A stretch of 39,095 bases of DNA, taken from contig NZ_PQVI01000081.1 in NCBI RefSeq assembly GCF_002921145.1, positions 1-39,095 of the forward strand, written 5' to 3'. Below, piece after piece: positions 29,659 through 38,945 of this stretch. The position numbers and the translations under genes were made by a program. How positions within the stretch are numbered: the first letter of the stretch is position 1; every line of letters begins with the position of its first letter. The notes beneath the pieces were generated by a model. The model was not told the DNA's origin and made no database searches. It worked only from the letters and a program-made list of their open reading frames with translations. The stretch comes from Avibacterium endocarditidis (GTDB lineage: Bacteria; Pseudomonadota; Gammaproteobacteria; Enterobacterales; Pasteurellaceae).

Positions 29659-30679
29659 TTATGCCCATTGTTTTACAATAAACGATTGAATTTGTGGCAG
29701 TATTTTATTTATTTGAATATTCGCCAGTTCTTTCTCTTCATTTGGCGGACAAAAAGCCAAATGGCGTGAAGGATCATTAATTGGCTGCCAGCGCAATGGG
29801 GTTGCGGAACGATGGCTTGGAAAAAAACCAATGGTTGGCACATTTAATGCACCGCAAATGTGTAATGGCCCTGTTGAACCTGCGATAAACAAATCTGCGC
29901 AAGCCAAAGAATAAGTGAAATCCACTAACCCTTCATTCTTATCATAAATCACCACATTGGGATTATTCACTAATTGGGCTAATTGATGCGCCTGTTCGCT
30001 TTCATTTGGCCCTGCAGTAAGAACAATATAGGCATCAAATTGTTGCAAAATATCTTGAATTAATTCGGCGTATTGCGCTAAAGAAAGGCTATTTGCCGAA
30101 CCGCCCGTGCCACTATGTAGGAAAATCCATTTTTATTTGTACAATCCCTAACTGCTGTTGGAACTTACTTTTTTGCGCTTGTAAAATCTCTTGTGGAACG
30201 ACTAGATAAGGCGCGTGCGGTTCAGTAATCGGCAAATGCTGCGCCTGTAAAAACGCCCTTGCCAGATCCAAATTGTATTCAAATTCTGGCTTAAGGGAAC
30301 GTGAACGGCGTTGAGTTAAACGATGGTTATAAGCCAGTTGCGCCAATTTTGTCGCAGGTGCAAGACGATATTTAATGCCACTTAGCCACACCAATTTTGC
30401 ATTATGCCAATTAGAGAAAAAGCTGATCACACCGTCAAAATGCGCTGCTTTAATGGCCTGTAAGACTTGCTTAAATTGGGTTTTATCTTTTTTATCTTGC
30501 ACATCAATAATAATGTCATCAATGTAAGGACAAAGCTCAGCCATTGGCGCGGTATATTTAGGCACAAGTGCGGTGATTTTTAACTGAGGATTTGCCTTTT
30601 TTATCAACGCTAAGGCGGGAAATATCAGCATAAAATCGCCCAGTTTGTCGTTGCGGATTACCAAAAGTTTTTGCATCAT
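29659..30679 (-). CDS. Family 9 glycosyltransferase, LPS heptosyltransferase-like (interrupted by a +1 frameshift)
   Basis: This GT9-family enzyme is related to ADP-heptose:LPS heptosyltransferases. The N-terminal half has the family opening KLLVIRNDKLGDFMLIFPALALIKK and ends near residue 190. The C-terminal half carries the nucleotide-sugar region IFLHSGTGGSANSLSLAQYAELI, TAGPNESEQA and FIAGSTGPLHICGALNVPTIGFFPSH. The two frames join if one base is removed from T5 (30130-30134; A5 in the gene), giving IVQIKWIFLHSG and about 339 residues. Two ATG codons in tandem (30679 and 30676) can serve as start. It is convergent with lgtF, consistent with a small lipooligosaccharide locus. Donor and acceptor cannot be fixed from sequence. 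Confidence 0.85.
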
Positions 30680-30775
30680 TCTAACGTTCACAGGTTATTT
30701 TTAAATAGATTGCGACATTGTAGCAAAGGAAGACGTTTTTATTAAAGAATAATTCACTTCAGCGCACTATTTACC

Positions 30776-30900
30776 TTGCTTTTTTCATAAAAAAGAGTAC
30801 AATCCACAGGCTTTTTGTCTATATATACAGAGAAAAAAGTAAGCATTCCCACGCCTTCGATGTGGGTTTTCTTTTAGTATTAATTAATTAGAGGAAGGTT
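30776..30900 (+). promoter_or_regulatory. rpsP operon promoter and leader with terminator-like hairpin
   Basis: TTGCTT (30776-30781), a 16-base spacer and TACAAT (30798-30803) form the promoter. The ~90-base leader contains a stem CCCAC/GTGGG (30848-30852 with 30862-30866) followed at once by TTTTCTTTT, which looks like an intrinsic terminator placed before rpsP. A second, imperfect stem GCTTTTTGTCT / AGAGAAAAAAGTAAGC can form upstream of it. Attenuation is inferred. Confidence 0.65.
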
Positions 30901-31154
30901 ATGGTAACCATTCGTTTATCTCGTGGCGGTTCTAAAAAACGCCCATTTTACCAAATTGTAGTTGCTGACAGCCGTTGCCCACGCGATGGTCGTTTTATTG
31001 AGCGTTGTTGGCTTTTTCAACCCGTTTAGCGGCAGGTAATGCTGAGCGTCTTCGTATCAATCTTGAGCGTGTAAATGCTTGGGTTGAGAAAGGAGCAAGC
31101 TTATCAGATCGCGTTAGCTCTTTGGTAAAAGAAGCTCAAAAAGCTGCAGCTTAA
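30901..31154 (+). CDS. rpsP: 30S ribosomal protein S16 (two +1 insertions in this sequence)
   Basis: The N-terminal 40 residues ([33 protein letters not shown]) and the C-terminal 40 ([30 protein letters not shown]) are unmistakably S16, but the frame changes between them. Removing one T at 31014-31015 (GCGTTGTTGG) and one from TTT at 31025-31027 restores [17 protein letters not shown] and an 83-residue protein. S16 is expected to be essential, so these are almost surely sequence errors. AGGAAGG precedes the ATG. It is the first gene of rpsP-rimM-trmD-rplS. Confidence 0.93.
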
Positions 31155-31185
31155 TTGCAGTTTTTAAGGTTTATAGGTGAATAAA

Positions 31186-31712
31186 ATGACGCAACAAAGA
31201 ATTGAAGTCGTTGGCAAATTAGGCTCAACATACGGAATTCGTGGTTGGTTACGCATTTATTCATCAACAGAACAAGCCGAAAGCATTTTTGATTATCAAC
31301 CTTGGTTTTAAAAATTAAAGGCCAATGGCAGCCAACAGAATTAGAAAGTTGGAAACATCATAATCACGAACTTATTGTTAAATTAAAAGGCATTAATGAT
31401 CGTGAAATCGCACAAACCCTCACTAATGTTGAAATTGGCGTAGATCTATCTGTATTCCCTGAACTTGAAGAGGGGGATTATTATTGGCACGATTTAATTG
31501 GCTGCCAAGTGGTGAATCTACAAGGTTACAATATGGGAACGGTGGCTGAAATGATGGAAACTGGCTCAAATGATGTATTAGTTGTGCGAGCAAGTCAGAA
31601 AGATGCTTTTGGAAAACAAGAACGGTTAATTCCGTTTTTGTATGAACAAGTAGTTAAAAGAGTAGATCTCACCACCAAGACTATTGAAGTGGATTGGGAC
31701 GCTGGTTTCTAA
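31186..31712 (+). CDS. rimM: Ribosome maturation factor RimM (interrupted by a -1 frameshift)
   Basis: RimM assists late maturation of the 30S subunit and binds S19. The first frame gives [29 protein letters not shown] up to DYQPWF and then meets TAA. The second frame continues [28 protein letters not shown]..., with the PRC-barrel motif [22 protein letters not shown] and [29 protein letters not shown]. One extra T at 31306-31309 restores QPWFLKIKG and 175 residues, the expected length. AGGTGA precedes the ATG. It lies 31 bases after rpsP and 62 before trmD. Confidence 0.92.
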
Positions 31713-31774
31713 ACTCAGGCATACAGTGAGCTTTAGGTTGTAGCATTTCGAGCCTACAAATTAGGAAAATAACA

Positions 31775-32525
31775 ATGTGGATTGGTCTTGTTTCATTGTT
31801 CCCCGAAATGTTTAAAGCGATTACTGAGTATGGGGTAACGGGCAGAGCCGTAAAACAAAATCTCTTGCAAGTACAGTGTTGGAATCCGCGTGATTTCACC
31901 ACGGATAAACATAAAACCGTTGATGACCGTCCTTATGGCGGTGGGCCTGGAATGTTGATGATGGTGCAACCATTGCGTGATGCAATCCAAGCGGCTAAAA
32001 CGGCAGCAGGAGAAGGGGCAAAGGTGATTTATCTTTCGCCACAAGGACGTAAACTCGATCAAAATGGCGTAACAGAGCTGGCAAAAAATCAGAAATTGAT
32101 TTTCGTCTGCGGGCGTTATGAAGGCATTGATGAGCGAGTAATCCAAACTGAAATTGATGAAGAATGGTCAGTGGGTGATTACGTTCTTAGGGGGAGAGCT
32201 GCCAGCAATGACATTAATTGATGCCGTTGCAAGGTTTATTCCAGGAGTGCTAGGCAAGCAAGCCTCTGCAGAAGAAGATTCTTTTGCTGACGGTTTATTA
32301 GATTGCCCGCACTATACTCGGCCAGAGGTGCTAGACGGAATGTCAGTGCCTGCGGTGTTGATGTCGGGTAACCACGCAGAAATTCGTAAATGGCGATTAA
32401 AACAATCGTTATTGCGAACCTGGTTAAGACGCCCTGAGCTATTGGAAAGCCTAGCTCTGACTGACGAACAACGGAAACTGCTGGTGCAAGTCAAACTTGA
32501 ACAGCAAGCAAATAAAGTTGATTAG
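31775..32525 (+). CDS. trmD: tRNA (guanine-37-N1)-methyltransferase TrmD (interrupted by a 2-base deletion)
   Basis: TrmD methylates G37 of tRNAs reading CNN codons, preventing +1 slippage, and is essential in most bacteria. The SPOUT-fold N-terminal part shows [45 protein letters not shown] and [13 protein letters not shown]. The frame is lost within SVGDYVL(SGGE) at 32189-32195, where AGGGGGA stands in place of a nine-base stretch such as AGCGGCGGA. The remainder resumes in another frame with [19 protein letters not shown] and runs to 32525. Two added bases give 250 residues. Loss of two single bases in a GC-rich spot suggests error. A TAGGAAAAT site precedes the ATG. Confidence 0.93.
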
Positions 32526-32590
32526 TTGATTGCGAGTTTAACCATTCGCAAAATCATCAGTTAATACTAGGATCTTAGAAGGATTACACA

Positions 32591-32941
32591 ATGAGTAACA
32601 TCATTAAACAAATTGAACAAGAACAATTAAAACAAAATGTACCTAGCTTCCGCCCAGGTGATACTTTAGAAGTTAAAGTATGGGTTGTTGAAGGAAGTAA
32701 ACGTCGTCTGCAAGCATTCGAAGGCGTGGTTATTGCAATTCGTAACCGCGGCTTGCACAGTGCATTCACTTTACGCAAAGTATCTAACGGTGTAGGCGTT
32801 GAGCGTGTATTCCAAACTCACTCACCAGTTATCGACAGCATCGCCGTGAAACGTAAAGGTGCAGTGCGTAAAGCGAAACTTTACTACTTACGCGAACGTT
32901 CAGGTAAATCTGCACGTATTAAAGAGCGTCTTGGTGATTAA
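32591..32941 (+). CDS. rplS: 50S ribosomal protein L19
   Basis: The 116-residue product ([86 protein letters not shown]) is a complete L19, a protein at the interface of the two ribosomal subunits. AGAAGGA precedes the ATG. It is the last gene of the rpsP operon, 65 bases after trmD, and ends at a strong terminator. It is the only gene of this operon with an undamaged frame here. Confidence 0.97.
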   Translation: MSNIIKQIEQEQLKQNVPSFRPGDTLEVKVWVVEGSKRRLQAFEGVVIAIRNRGLHSAFTLRKVSNGVGVERVFQTHSPVIDSIAVKRKGAVRKAKLYYLRERSGKSARIKERLGD

Positions 32942-32960
32942 TTTTCCAAGCGAAAATGAC

Positions 32961-32995
32961 AAGGGCTTGAGAGCAATCTCAAGCCTTTTTGTTTA
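32961..32995 (+). terminator. Rho-independent terminator of the rpsP operon
   Basis: GGCTTGAGA (32964-32972) pairs with TCTCAAGCC (32977-32985) around a GCAA tetraloop (32973-32976), followed by TTTTT. It lies 22 bases after the rplS stop and just before the convergent rpiR-family gene. Confidence 0.93.
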
Positions 32996-32999
32996 TCTA

Positions 33000-33845
33000 T
33001 TATTTATTTTCTAAAGGAGGCAATTCTTTCTTTAACGCAAGTGCAATTGCCAAAGTTTGTACTAAAGTCATTGTTGCACATTGTGAGCGAAAACCGCGTA
33101 CTTGGGCTTCTTTAATGACAAAAGAAACATCGCTGAAGGCGATTAAAGGGCTAATTTGGCTATCCGTGATCGCAATTTGTTTTACGCCTTTATTTGCCGT
33201 AGTGTGCATAATATCTACTGTTTCTTTTGCATAAGGTGAAAAGCTAATCGCAATGACGACATCACCCTCTTTAACTAAATTAAGTTGTTCATCAAACATT
33301 CCCCCTAATCCATTGATTAAAAATGAACGGCAGTCTAAGTGGTGCAGGGCATAGTCTAAATAGCTCGCAATGCTAAAGGAACGTTTTAAGCCAATAATGA
33401 AAATATTGTTTGCATTGTTTAAAATTTCCACTGCTTGCTGTATTTCCTGCTCAGAGGTTTGGCTAGCTAATTGCTGTAACGCTTGATAATTCGCTTGAGC
33501 AAAAATATTCAAAATATCCACCGCACTTTCTTGATTGGCTTGTTCGGGTTCAAGCTGACGAAAAAGTTGTAAACGTTCAGTATAATTTGCCGTTTCTTCC
33601 ATTAGGTTTTCACGGAAGATCTGCTTCATTTCATTAAATCCACTGAAGCCAAAAGCATTAGCGAAACGAATTAAGGTGGAAGGCGGCACATCGGCTCGTT
33701 CAGAAATGGTAGCAACAGTATCAAACACCACACTATTACTGTTATCTAGCACATACTGTGCCACTTGCTTTAAACGTTTACTTAAACTGTCGTAACGCGC
33801 ACGGATTTCATTTTGTAATTGGACTAACTGAGAGTTATTTTGCAT
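33000..33845 (-). CDS. MurR/RpiR-family transcriptional regulator
   Basis: Residues 1-80 form an RpiR-type helix-turn-helix domain (RYDSLSKRLKQVAQYVLDNS, FDTVATISERADVPPSTLIRFANAFGFSGFNEMKQ). Residues ~125-250 form a SIS sugar-phosphate-binding domain (NIFIIGLKRSFSIASYLDYALHHL, GDVVIAISFSPYAKETVDIMHTTANKGVKQIAITDSQISPLIAFSD). The length of 281 residues is typical. AGGAAGG precedes the ATG. It is divergent from the iolC-type gene, so control of inositol or a similar sugar acid is likely but inferred. RpiR-family IolR regulators of inositol genes are known in other proteobacteria. Confidence 0.88.
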   Translation of the reverse strand: MQNNSQLVQLQNEIRARYDSLSKRLKQVAQYVLDNSNSVVFDTVATISERADVPPSTLIRFANAFGFSGFNEMKQIFRENLMEETANYTERLQLFRQLEPEQANQESAVDILNIFAQANYQALQQLASQTSEQEIQQAVEILNNANNIFIIGLKRSFSIASYLDYALHHLDCRSFLINGLGGMFDEQLNLVKEGDVVIAISFSPYAKETVDIMHTTANKGVKQIAITDSQISPLIAFSDVSFVIKEAQVRGFRSQCATMTLVQTLAIALALKKELPPLENK

Positions 33846-33974
33846 TCTACCTTCCTAACGAAATAAGTATTTTATAACTTGGTTCATAATAGCAAAAATT
33901 TCATCTGAACAGAAAATGTTCTTTGCTAAATTTTAAGATGAAGTCGTAGTTTTCTTGGGATAGGTGAAAATCTT

Positions 33975-34053
33975 TGTGATCTACTTCTCAAATATTAATT
34001 TCATAAAATGACATTTTTGAAATATATGTTTTAATTTAACTATGATTTTATGA
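33975..34053. promoter_or_regulatory. Divergent control region: CRP site and paired inverted repeats
   Basis: TGTGATCTACTTCTCA (33975-33990) matches CRP TGTGA-N6-TCACA at 9 of 10 bases. TCATAAAATGA (34001-34011) and its near complement TGATTTTATGA (34043-34053) are centred 42 bp apart, four DNA turns, and could bind the RpiR-family dimer. The region between 33846 and 34095 holds no gene. Confidence 0.5.
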
Positions 34054-34095
34054 GTTAAGTATTTTGTGATTTCATCATCACTAAGGAAAAGCACA

Positions 34096-36008
34096 ATGAA
34101 AACGACTGAAAAACCTTAGATCTTATCTGTCTTGGACGTGTGGCAGTGGACTTGTATGCTCAACAAATTGGTTGCCGCTTGGAAGATGTCACCTCTTTTG
34201 CAAAATATTTAGGCGGATCCTCTGGAAATGTGGCTTATGGCACAGCAGTGCAAGGCGTGAAGTCTTCTATGCTTGCTCGTGTCGGAGATGAGCATATGGG
34301 GCGTTTTCTACGGGAGGAACTACAACGTGTTGGGGTGGATACCAGCCATTTAATTACAGACAAAGAACGGCTTACTGGGTTAGTGATTTTGGGTATTAAA
34401 GATCAAGATACTTTCCCCCTTATTTTTTATCGTGAGAATTGTGCTGATATGGCGATTAGCGCAGAAGATTTTGATGAGGCTTATATCGCTTCAGCTAAAG
34501 CACTTGCGATTACGGGCACGCATTTATCTCATCCTAAAACACGCCACGCAGTATTAACTGCCTTAGAATATGCAGGACGTAATGGCACAAAACGTTTGCT
34601 TGATATTGATTATCGTCCTGTTTTGTGGGGCTTAACGTCTCTTGGTGATGGTGAAACACGTTTTATTGATTCCGAAGCGGTAACCAAATCACTGCAAGAA
34701 GTGTTGCATCATTTTGATGTATTAGTTGGCACAGAAGAAGAGTTCCATATTGCAGGTGGCTCGACAGATACATTAACGGCACTAAAAAATGTACGTAACG
34801 TGAGCAATGCTACACTCGTGTGTAAACGTGGGGCATTAGGTTGCTCTGTGTTTGAGGGGGATATTCCTGATGATTTGGACGGCGGTATTAATGTCTATGG
34901 TGTACGAGTTGAAGTATTGAATGTTTTAGGCGCAGGTGATGCCTTTATGTCAGGCTTATTGCGCGGCTATATCAATGGTGAAAGCTGGGAGCAATGTTGC
35001 CGTTATGCCAATGCTTGCGGTGCGCTAGTAGTTTCTCGTCACGGCTGTGCGCCAGCAATGCCAACCAAGGTTGAGCTAGATGATTATTTGGCTCGAGCAG
35101 AAAGTGTGCCACGTCCTGACCTTGATCTACAACTAAATCATTTACATCGTGTTACCACGCGTAAAACCCAATGGGACGATCTTTGTATTTTTGCTTTTGA
35201 TCATCGTAAACAACTTGTTGATATGGCGCAAAAGTGCGGTGCGAATTTAGATAGAATCCCTGTTCTGAAAAAACTTCTTGTCCAAGCGGCCGAACAAACG
35301 GCACAACAAGAAAGTATTGCCAACGGACACGCCGGTGTTCTGGCTGATACAACCTTCGGACAAGCAGCGCTCAATGAAATCACCGGTAAAGGCTGGTGGA
35401 TTGGGCGACCAATTGAGTTGCCTTCTTCTCGTCCGTTACGTTTAGAACATGGTGATCTTGGTAGCCAACTCATCAATTGGCCTGCCGAACAGGTTGTTAA
35501 ATGTCTTGCTTTCTATCACCCTGCCGATAATGCAGATTTGCGTGCAGAACAAGATGAAATGCTCAAACAGGTTTACCAAACTTGTTGCCGAACAGGACAC
35601 GAATTGCTATTAGAAATTATTTTGCCTGCAGATATGGAACAAAACGAGGCTTATTATGCAGAAATGATTAAACATTTCTATGCTATTGGCATTAAGCCAG
35701 ATTGGTGGAAATTACCCGGTGTTTCTGCGCAGGCTTGGCAAGAGATTAGCCACGTCATCGAACAAAGTGATCCTTATTGCCGCGGTATTCTTATTTTAGG
35801 GTTAGATGCCCCAGAAGAAACCTTTGAACAAGTCTTTAAAGCCTCTGCAAATGCGCCGTTAGTCAAAGGTTTTGCTGTTGGTCGCACAATCTTCGGACAA
35901 CCCTCTTCTCAATGGCTTGCCGGCGAGCTTTCCGATGAGCAGTTGATTCAAGCGGTATCTGAGCGTTATAGACGATTGATCCGATTATGGAAAAATCGTA
36001 AAAATTAA
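34096..36008 (+). CDS. iolC: IolC-type bifunctional 5-dehydro-2-deoxygluconokinase with DUF2090 aldolase-like domain (-1 frameshift at the start)
   Basis: The N-terminal half (to about residue 335) is a PfkB-family sugar kinase: DLYAQQIGCRLEDVTSFAKYLGGSSGNVAYG for substrate binding and VLNVLGAGDAFMSGLLRGYI with the catalytic Asp. The C-terminal ~300 residues form a DUF2090 TIM-barrel domain (FAFDHRKQLVDMAQ, HGDLGSQLINWP, ILGLDAPEETF, GFAVGRTIFG). Such fusions are annotated as phosphorylating 5-dehydro-2-deoxygluconate and then cleaving it in myo-inositol catabolism. The ATG at 34096 (CTAAGGAAAA upstream) gives MKTTEK and then a stop. One more A in A5 (34109-34113) yields MKTTEKTLDLICLGRVAVDLYAQQ, 637 residues. 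No other iol gene is in the window. Confidence 0.88.
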
Positions 36009-36038
36009 CCGCTTAAGTTTGTTTTGATAAATGTTGTC

Positions 36039-36062
36039 AGCGAGCCAAATGGCTCGCTTTTT
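36039..36062 (+). terminator. Rho-independent terminator of iolC
   Basis: AGCGAGCC and GGCTCGCT form a perfect 8-bp GC-rich stem with AAAT loop, followed by TTTTT, 31 bases after the iolC stop. It isolates iolC from fmt. Confidence 0.92.
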
Positions 36063-36149
36063 CATTTTAGCGATTAACTAAGTGCGGTTGTTTTTTGGCA
36101 AATTTCCCACTGCACTTTATTTTTAATCAGCCTTTCTTTCAGTATTCTT

Positions 36150-36178
36150 TTCACCCCAAGTCAAAAATACATTATACT
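36150..36178 (+). promoter_or_regulatory. fmt promoter
   Basis: TTCACC (36150-36155), a 17-base spacer and TATACT (36173-36178) lie 40 bases before the fmt ATG. Confidence 0.6.
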
Positions 36179-36217
36179 TAACGCCAATTCCAACCTTGCA
36201 TAATCAAGAGAAATGCG

Positions 36218-37177
36218 ATGACAAAACCTTTAAATATTATTTTTGCGGGGACGCCAGAATTTGCTGCACAGCACTTAGCGGCGCTGTTGAATTCAGAGCA
36301 TAATGTGATTGCGGTTTACACGCAGCCAGACAAGCCAGCTGGACGGGGCAAGAAACTGCAAGCCAGCGCGGTGAAACAATTGGCGGAGCAGCATCAGATC
36401 CCTGTTTATCAGCATAAATCCCTACGCAAAGCGGAAGCGCAGCAGGAGCTGGCAGCGCTGAATGCTGATGTGATGGTGGTGGTGGCTTATGGCTTAATTT
36501 TGCCGAAAGCAGTATTGGACGCGCCAAGATTAGGCTGCTTGAATGTACACGGTTCGATTTTGCCTCGTTGGCGTGGGGCAGCGCCGATTCAGCGCGCGAT
36601 TTGGGCAGGTGATAAACAAACAGGCGTTACCATTATGCAAATGAATGAAGGCTTAGATACGGGCGATATGCTGCATAAAGTGTATTGCGACATCAGCCCA
36701 GAAGACACCTCTCTAAGCCTTTATCATAAGTTGGAACAGATTGCGCCAAATGCGTTGCTTGATGTGTTAAATGGCTTGGAAGCTGGGCAGTTTCCGCCCG
36801 AGGCACAAGATGAGGCCCTTGCCAACTATGCCGATAAACTTTCTAAACAAGAAGCAAAATTGGATTGGCAGCTTTCAGCGACACAGCTTGAGCGTTGTAT
36901 TCGCGCGTTTAATCCTTGGCCGATTAGCTATTTTGTGACCACGGATAAAGAGGGTAACGAGCAGACCTTGAAAGTGTATCAAGCCAATGTGCTACCTCAT
37001 CAAAATCAGCCCGCAGGTACGATTTTAAGGGCAGATAAAACAGGTATTCAAATCGCCACTGTCGAGGGGGTGTTAAATCTCACCCAATTGCAACCATCAG
37101 GAAAAAAAATGATGTCGGCACAGGATTTACTCAATGGCCGAGCTGAGTGGTTTACAGTGGGTAAGGTGTTGGCATAA
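36218..37177 (+). CDS. fmt: Methionyl-tRNA formyltransferase
   Basis: Fmt formylates Met-tRNAi for initiation using 10-formyl-tetrahydrofolate. The catalytic domain shows [34 protein letters not shown], the folate/catalytic motif [21 protein letters not shown] and [13 protein letters not shown]-terminal oligonucleotide-binding-like domain follows. The length of 319 residues is normal. Its stop and the rsmB start share one base (TAATG). The peptide deformylase gene def, often upstream, is absent; iolC with its terminator stands there instead. Confidence 0.96.
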   Translation: MTKPLNIIFAGTPEFAAQHLAALLNSEHNVIAVYTQPDKPAGRGKKLQASAVKQLAEQHQIPVYQHKSLRKAEAQQELAALNADVMVVVAYGLILPKAVLDAPRLGCLNVHGSILPRWRGAAPIQRAIWAGDKQTGVTIMQMNEGLDTGDMLHKVYCDISPEDTSLSLYHKLEQIAPNALLDVLNGLEAGQFPPEAQDEALANYADKLSKQEAKLDWQLSATQLERCIRAFNPWPISYFVTTDKEGNEQTLKVYQANVLPHQNQPAGTILRADKTGIQIATVEGVLNLTQLQPSGKKMMSAQDLLNGRAEWFTVGKVLA

Positions 37178-38523
37178 TGAATCGGACAAAAACAAAAATT
37201 CTCCCCAAAAGCACCGCACTTTCTGTGAGAGCGGTGGCTGCACAATATCTTTTGCAAGTCTTAGATAAGGGACAATCACTTTCTACATTATTGGCGGAAA
37301 AAACACCTTCACTGAAAGAACAAGATTTGCCATTGTTACAAGAAATTTGCTTTGGTGTTTGTCGCGTATTGCCCCGTCTGGAACAAATCATTTTGCACTT
37401 AGTGGATAAGCCATTGAAAGGTAAAACACGCCTTGTGCATTGTTTATTATTGGTGGGGCTGTATCAATTGTTATATTTGCGTACCCCTGATCACGCTGTG
37501 GTTGATGAAATGGTGAAAGCGGCAAAAAGCCTTAAATTAGAGCGCTTCAAGGGGGTGGTGAATGGCGTATTACGTCGCTTTTTGCGGGAGCGGGAACAGA
37601 TTTTGGCGAAAGTGGATAAGCATTGGCAAACCTTGCACCCTGAATGGCTCGTGAATAAACTGAAAAAAGCCTATCCCCATTGGCGTGAAATTATTGATGC
37701 GAATAATCAAAAACCACCGATGTGGTTGCGAGTCAATCGCCAGCATACTCAGGTTAGTAATTATTTAACCTTGTTACAAAACGCGGAGATTGAAGCTGTT
37801 GCGGATGATCATCCACAAGCAATTCGCTTAGCTCAGGCGAAAAGCGTGGTTCAGTTACCACATTTTGCGCAAGGCTGGCTCACAGTGCAGGATCTACACG
37901 CCCAATGGGCGGGGTTATTACTTGCAGCGCAAAATGGTGAATTGATTTTGGATGCTTGTGCCGCACCGGGCGGTAAAACCACCCATATTTTAGAACTTGC
38001 TCCGCAAGCGAAAGTGGTGGCATTAGATGTGGAACAACATCGCTTAAAACGAGTAGAAGAAAATTTATCACGAATGAGGCAACACGCACAGGTGATTTGC
38101 GGTGATGCTAGCCAGCCAGAACAATGGCTCTCCCAAATTCAACCACAGTTCGAACAAAGTGCGGTGCAATTTGACCGAATTTTGCTTGATGCTCCTTGCT
38201 CTGCTACAGGCGTTATCCGCCGTCATCCAGATATAAAATGGCTACGCAAAGAAAGTGACATAGCCCAGTTGGTGGCCTTACAAAAATCGATTTTGAACGC
38301 ATTATGGCAATGCTTAAAACCAAATGGCGTCTTGCTCTACGCCACTTGCTCGTTATTGCCAGAAGAAAACTGCCAACAAATCAGCGAATTTTTACAACAA
38401 CACCCCGAGGCAGAATTAATGCCCCTGCCATTCCCCGAACAAGGGCAGGTCGGCCATCAATTCTTCCCACAAGAAAATCGCGGTGATGGATTTTATTACG
38501 CAAAATTGCGGAAAAAAGCGTAA
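37177..38523 (+). CDS. rsmB: 16S rRNA (cytosine-967-C5)-methyltransferase RsmB
   Basis: RsmB methylates C967 of 16S rRNA. Residues ~10-145 are a NusB-like RNA-binding domain ([51 protein letters not shown]). The Rossmann-type methyltransferase has [17 protein letters not shown] for SAM binding, [18 protein letters not shown], the catalytic region [20 protein letters not shown] and [11 protein letters not shown]. It has 448 residues. It is translationally linked to fmt by a one-base overlap. Uptake signals lie within the gene at 37213 and 38157. Confidence 0.96.
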   Translation: MNRTKTKILPKSTALSVRAVAAQYLLQVLDKGQSLSTLLAEKTPSLKEQDLPLLQEICFGVCRVLPRLEQIILHLVDKPLKGKTRLVHCLLLVGLYQLLYLRTPDHAVVDEMVKAAKSLKLERFKGVVNGVLRRFLREREQILAKVDKHWQTLHPEWLVNKLKKAYPHWREIIDANNQKPPMWLRVNRQHTQVSNYLTLLQNAEIEAVADDHPQAIRLAQAKSVVQLPHFAQGWLTVQDLHAQWAGLLLAAQNGELILDACAAPGGKTTHILELAPQAKVVALDVEQHRLKRVEENLSRMRQHAQVICGDASQPEQWLSQIQPQFEQSAVQFDRILLDAPCSATGVIRRHPDIKWLRKESDIAQLVALQKSILNALWQCLKPNGVLLYATCSLLPEENCQQISEFLQQHPEAELMPLPFPEQGQVGHQFFPQENRGDGFYYAKLRKKA

Positions 38524-38555
38524 AATTCACAAATTGTGTTTATGATAGAAAAATA

Positions 38556-38605
38556 AAAGTGCGGTCATATTTTCAAAAAACTTTAAAAAAATCTCACCGC
38601 ACTTT
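38556..38605. terminator. Inverted uptake-signal pair after rsmB
   Basis: AAAGTGCGGT (38556-38565) and ACCGCACTTT (38596-38605) form a 10-bp stem with a 30-base AT-rich loop, 32 bases after the rsmB stop. It probably helps end the fmt-rsmB transcript, but no clear U-tract follows on the plus strand. Confidence 0.5.
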
Positions 38606-38654
38606 AAATTTAAAATTGAACGTGAAATATCGGACAATCCCCTTGTAAATTGCC

Positions 38655-38945
38655 CGAATGGAAATAAAATTTTTAGAAAAATCACGCCGAGCGAGAGCGA
38701 AGCGAACATCAGGCTGATTTTTCGTAAAGAGAATTTTATTGGAATGAGGAAAAGCAATGCTCGCAAAATTTCTTACTTCCAGACAAGGCGTTTTGCCGCA
38801 GACAGTACGCTAGTACGGCAAGGCAAAACAACGCCGTATGGAGGTAAAAGAAATTTAGCGATGGTAGGGGACGTTTTCTTTGCTTACATTCCTTTTGGAT
38901 AACCAAAAGAAAGTAAGTCGCATAACGTGCGAAACACGTTATAAC
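38655..38945. repeat. Multi-hairpin intergenic element
   Basis: Four inverted repeats follow each other. The first pairs AATAAAAT (38663-38670) with ATTTTATT (38733-38740) and GAAAAATCA (38676-38684) with TGATTTTTC (38715-38723). The second pairs AAATTTCTT (38766-38774) with AAGAAATTT (38848-38856), enclosing GTTTTGCC/GGCAAAAC (38790-38797, 38822-38829) and GTAC-GCTA-GTAC (38805-38816). The third is CTTTTGG/CCAAAAG (38892-38909) inside CTTAC/GTAAG. The fourth is ATAACGTG/CACGTTAT (38922-38942). Open frames crossing it are short and unlike known proteins. It may be a dispersed repeat, a MITE-like remnant or a structured RNA. Confidence 0.6.
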
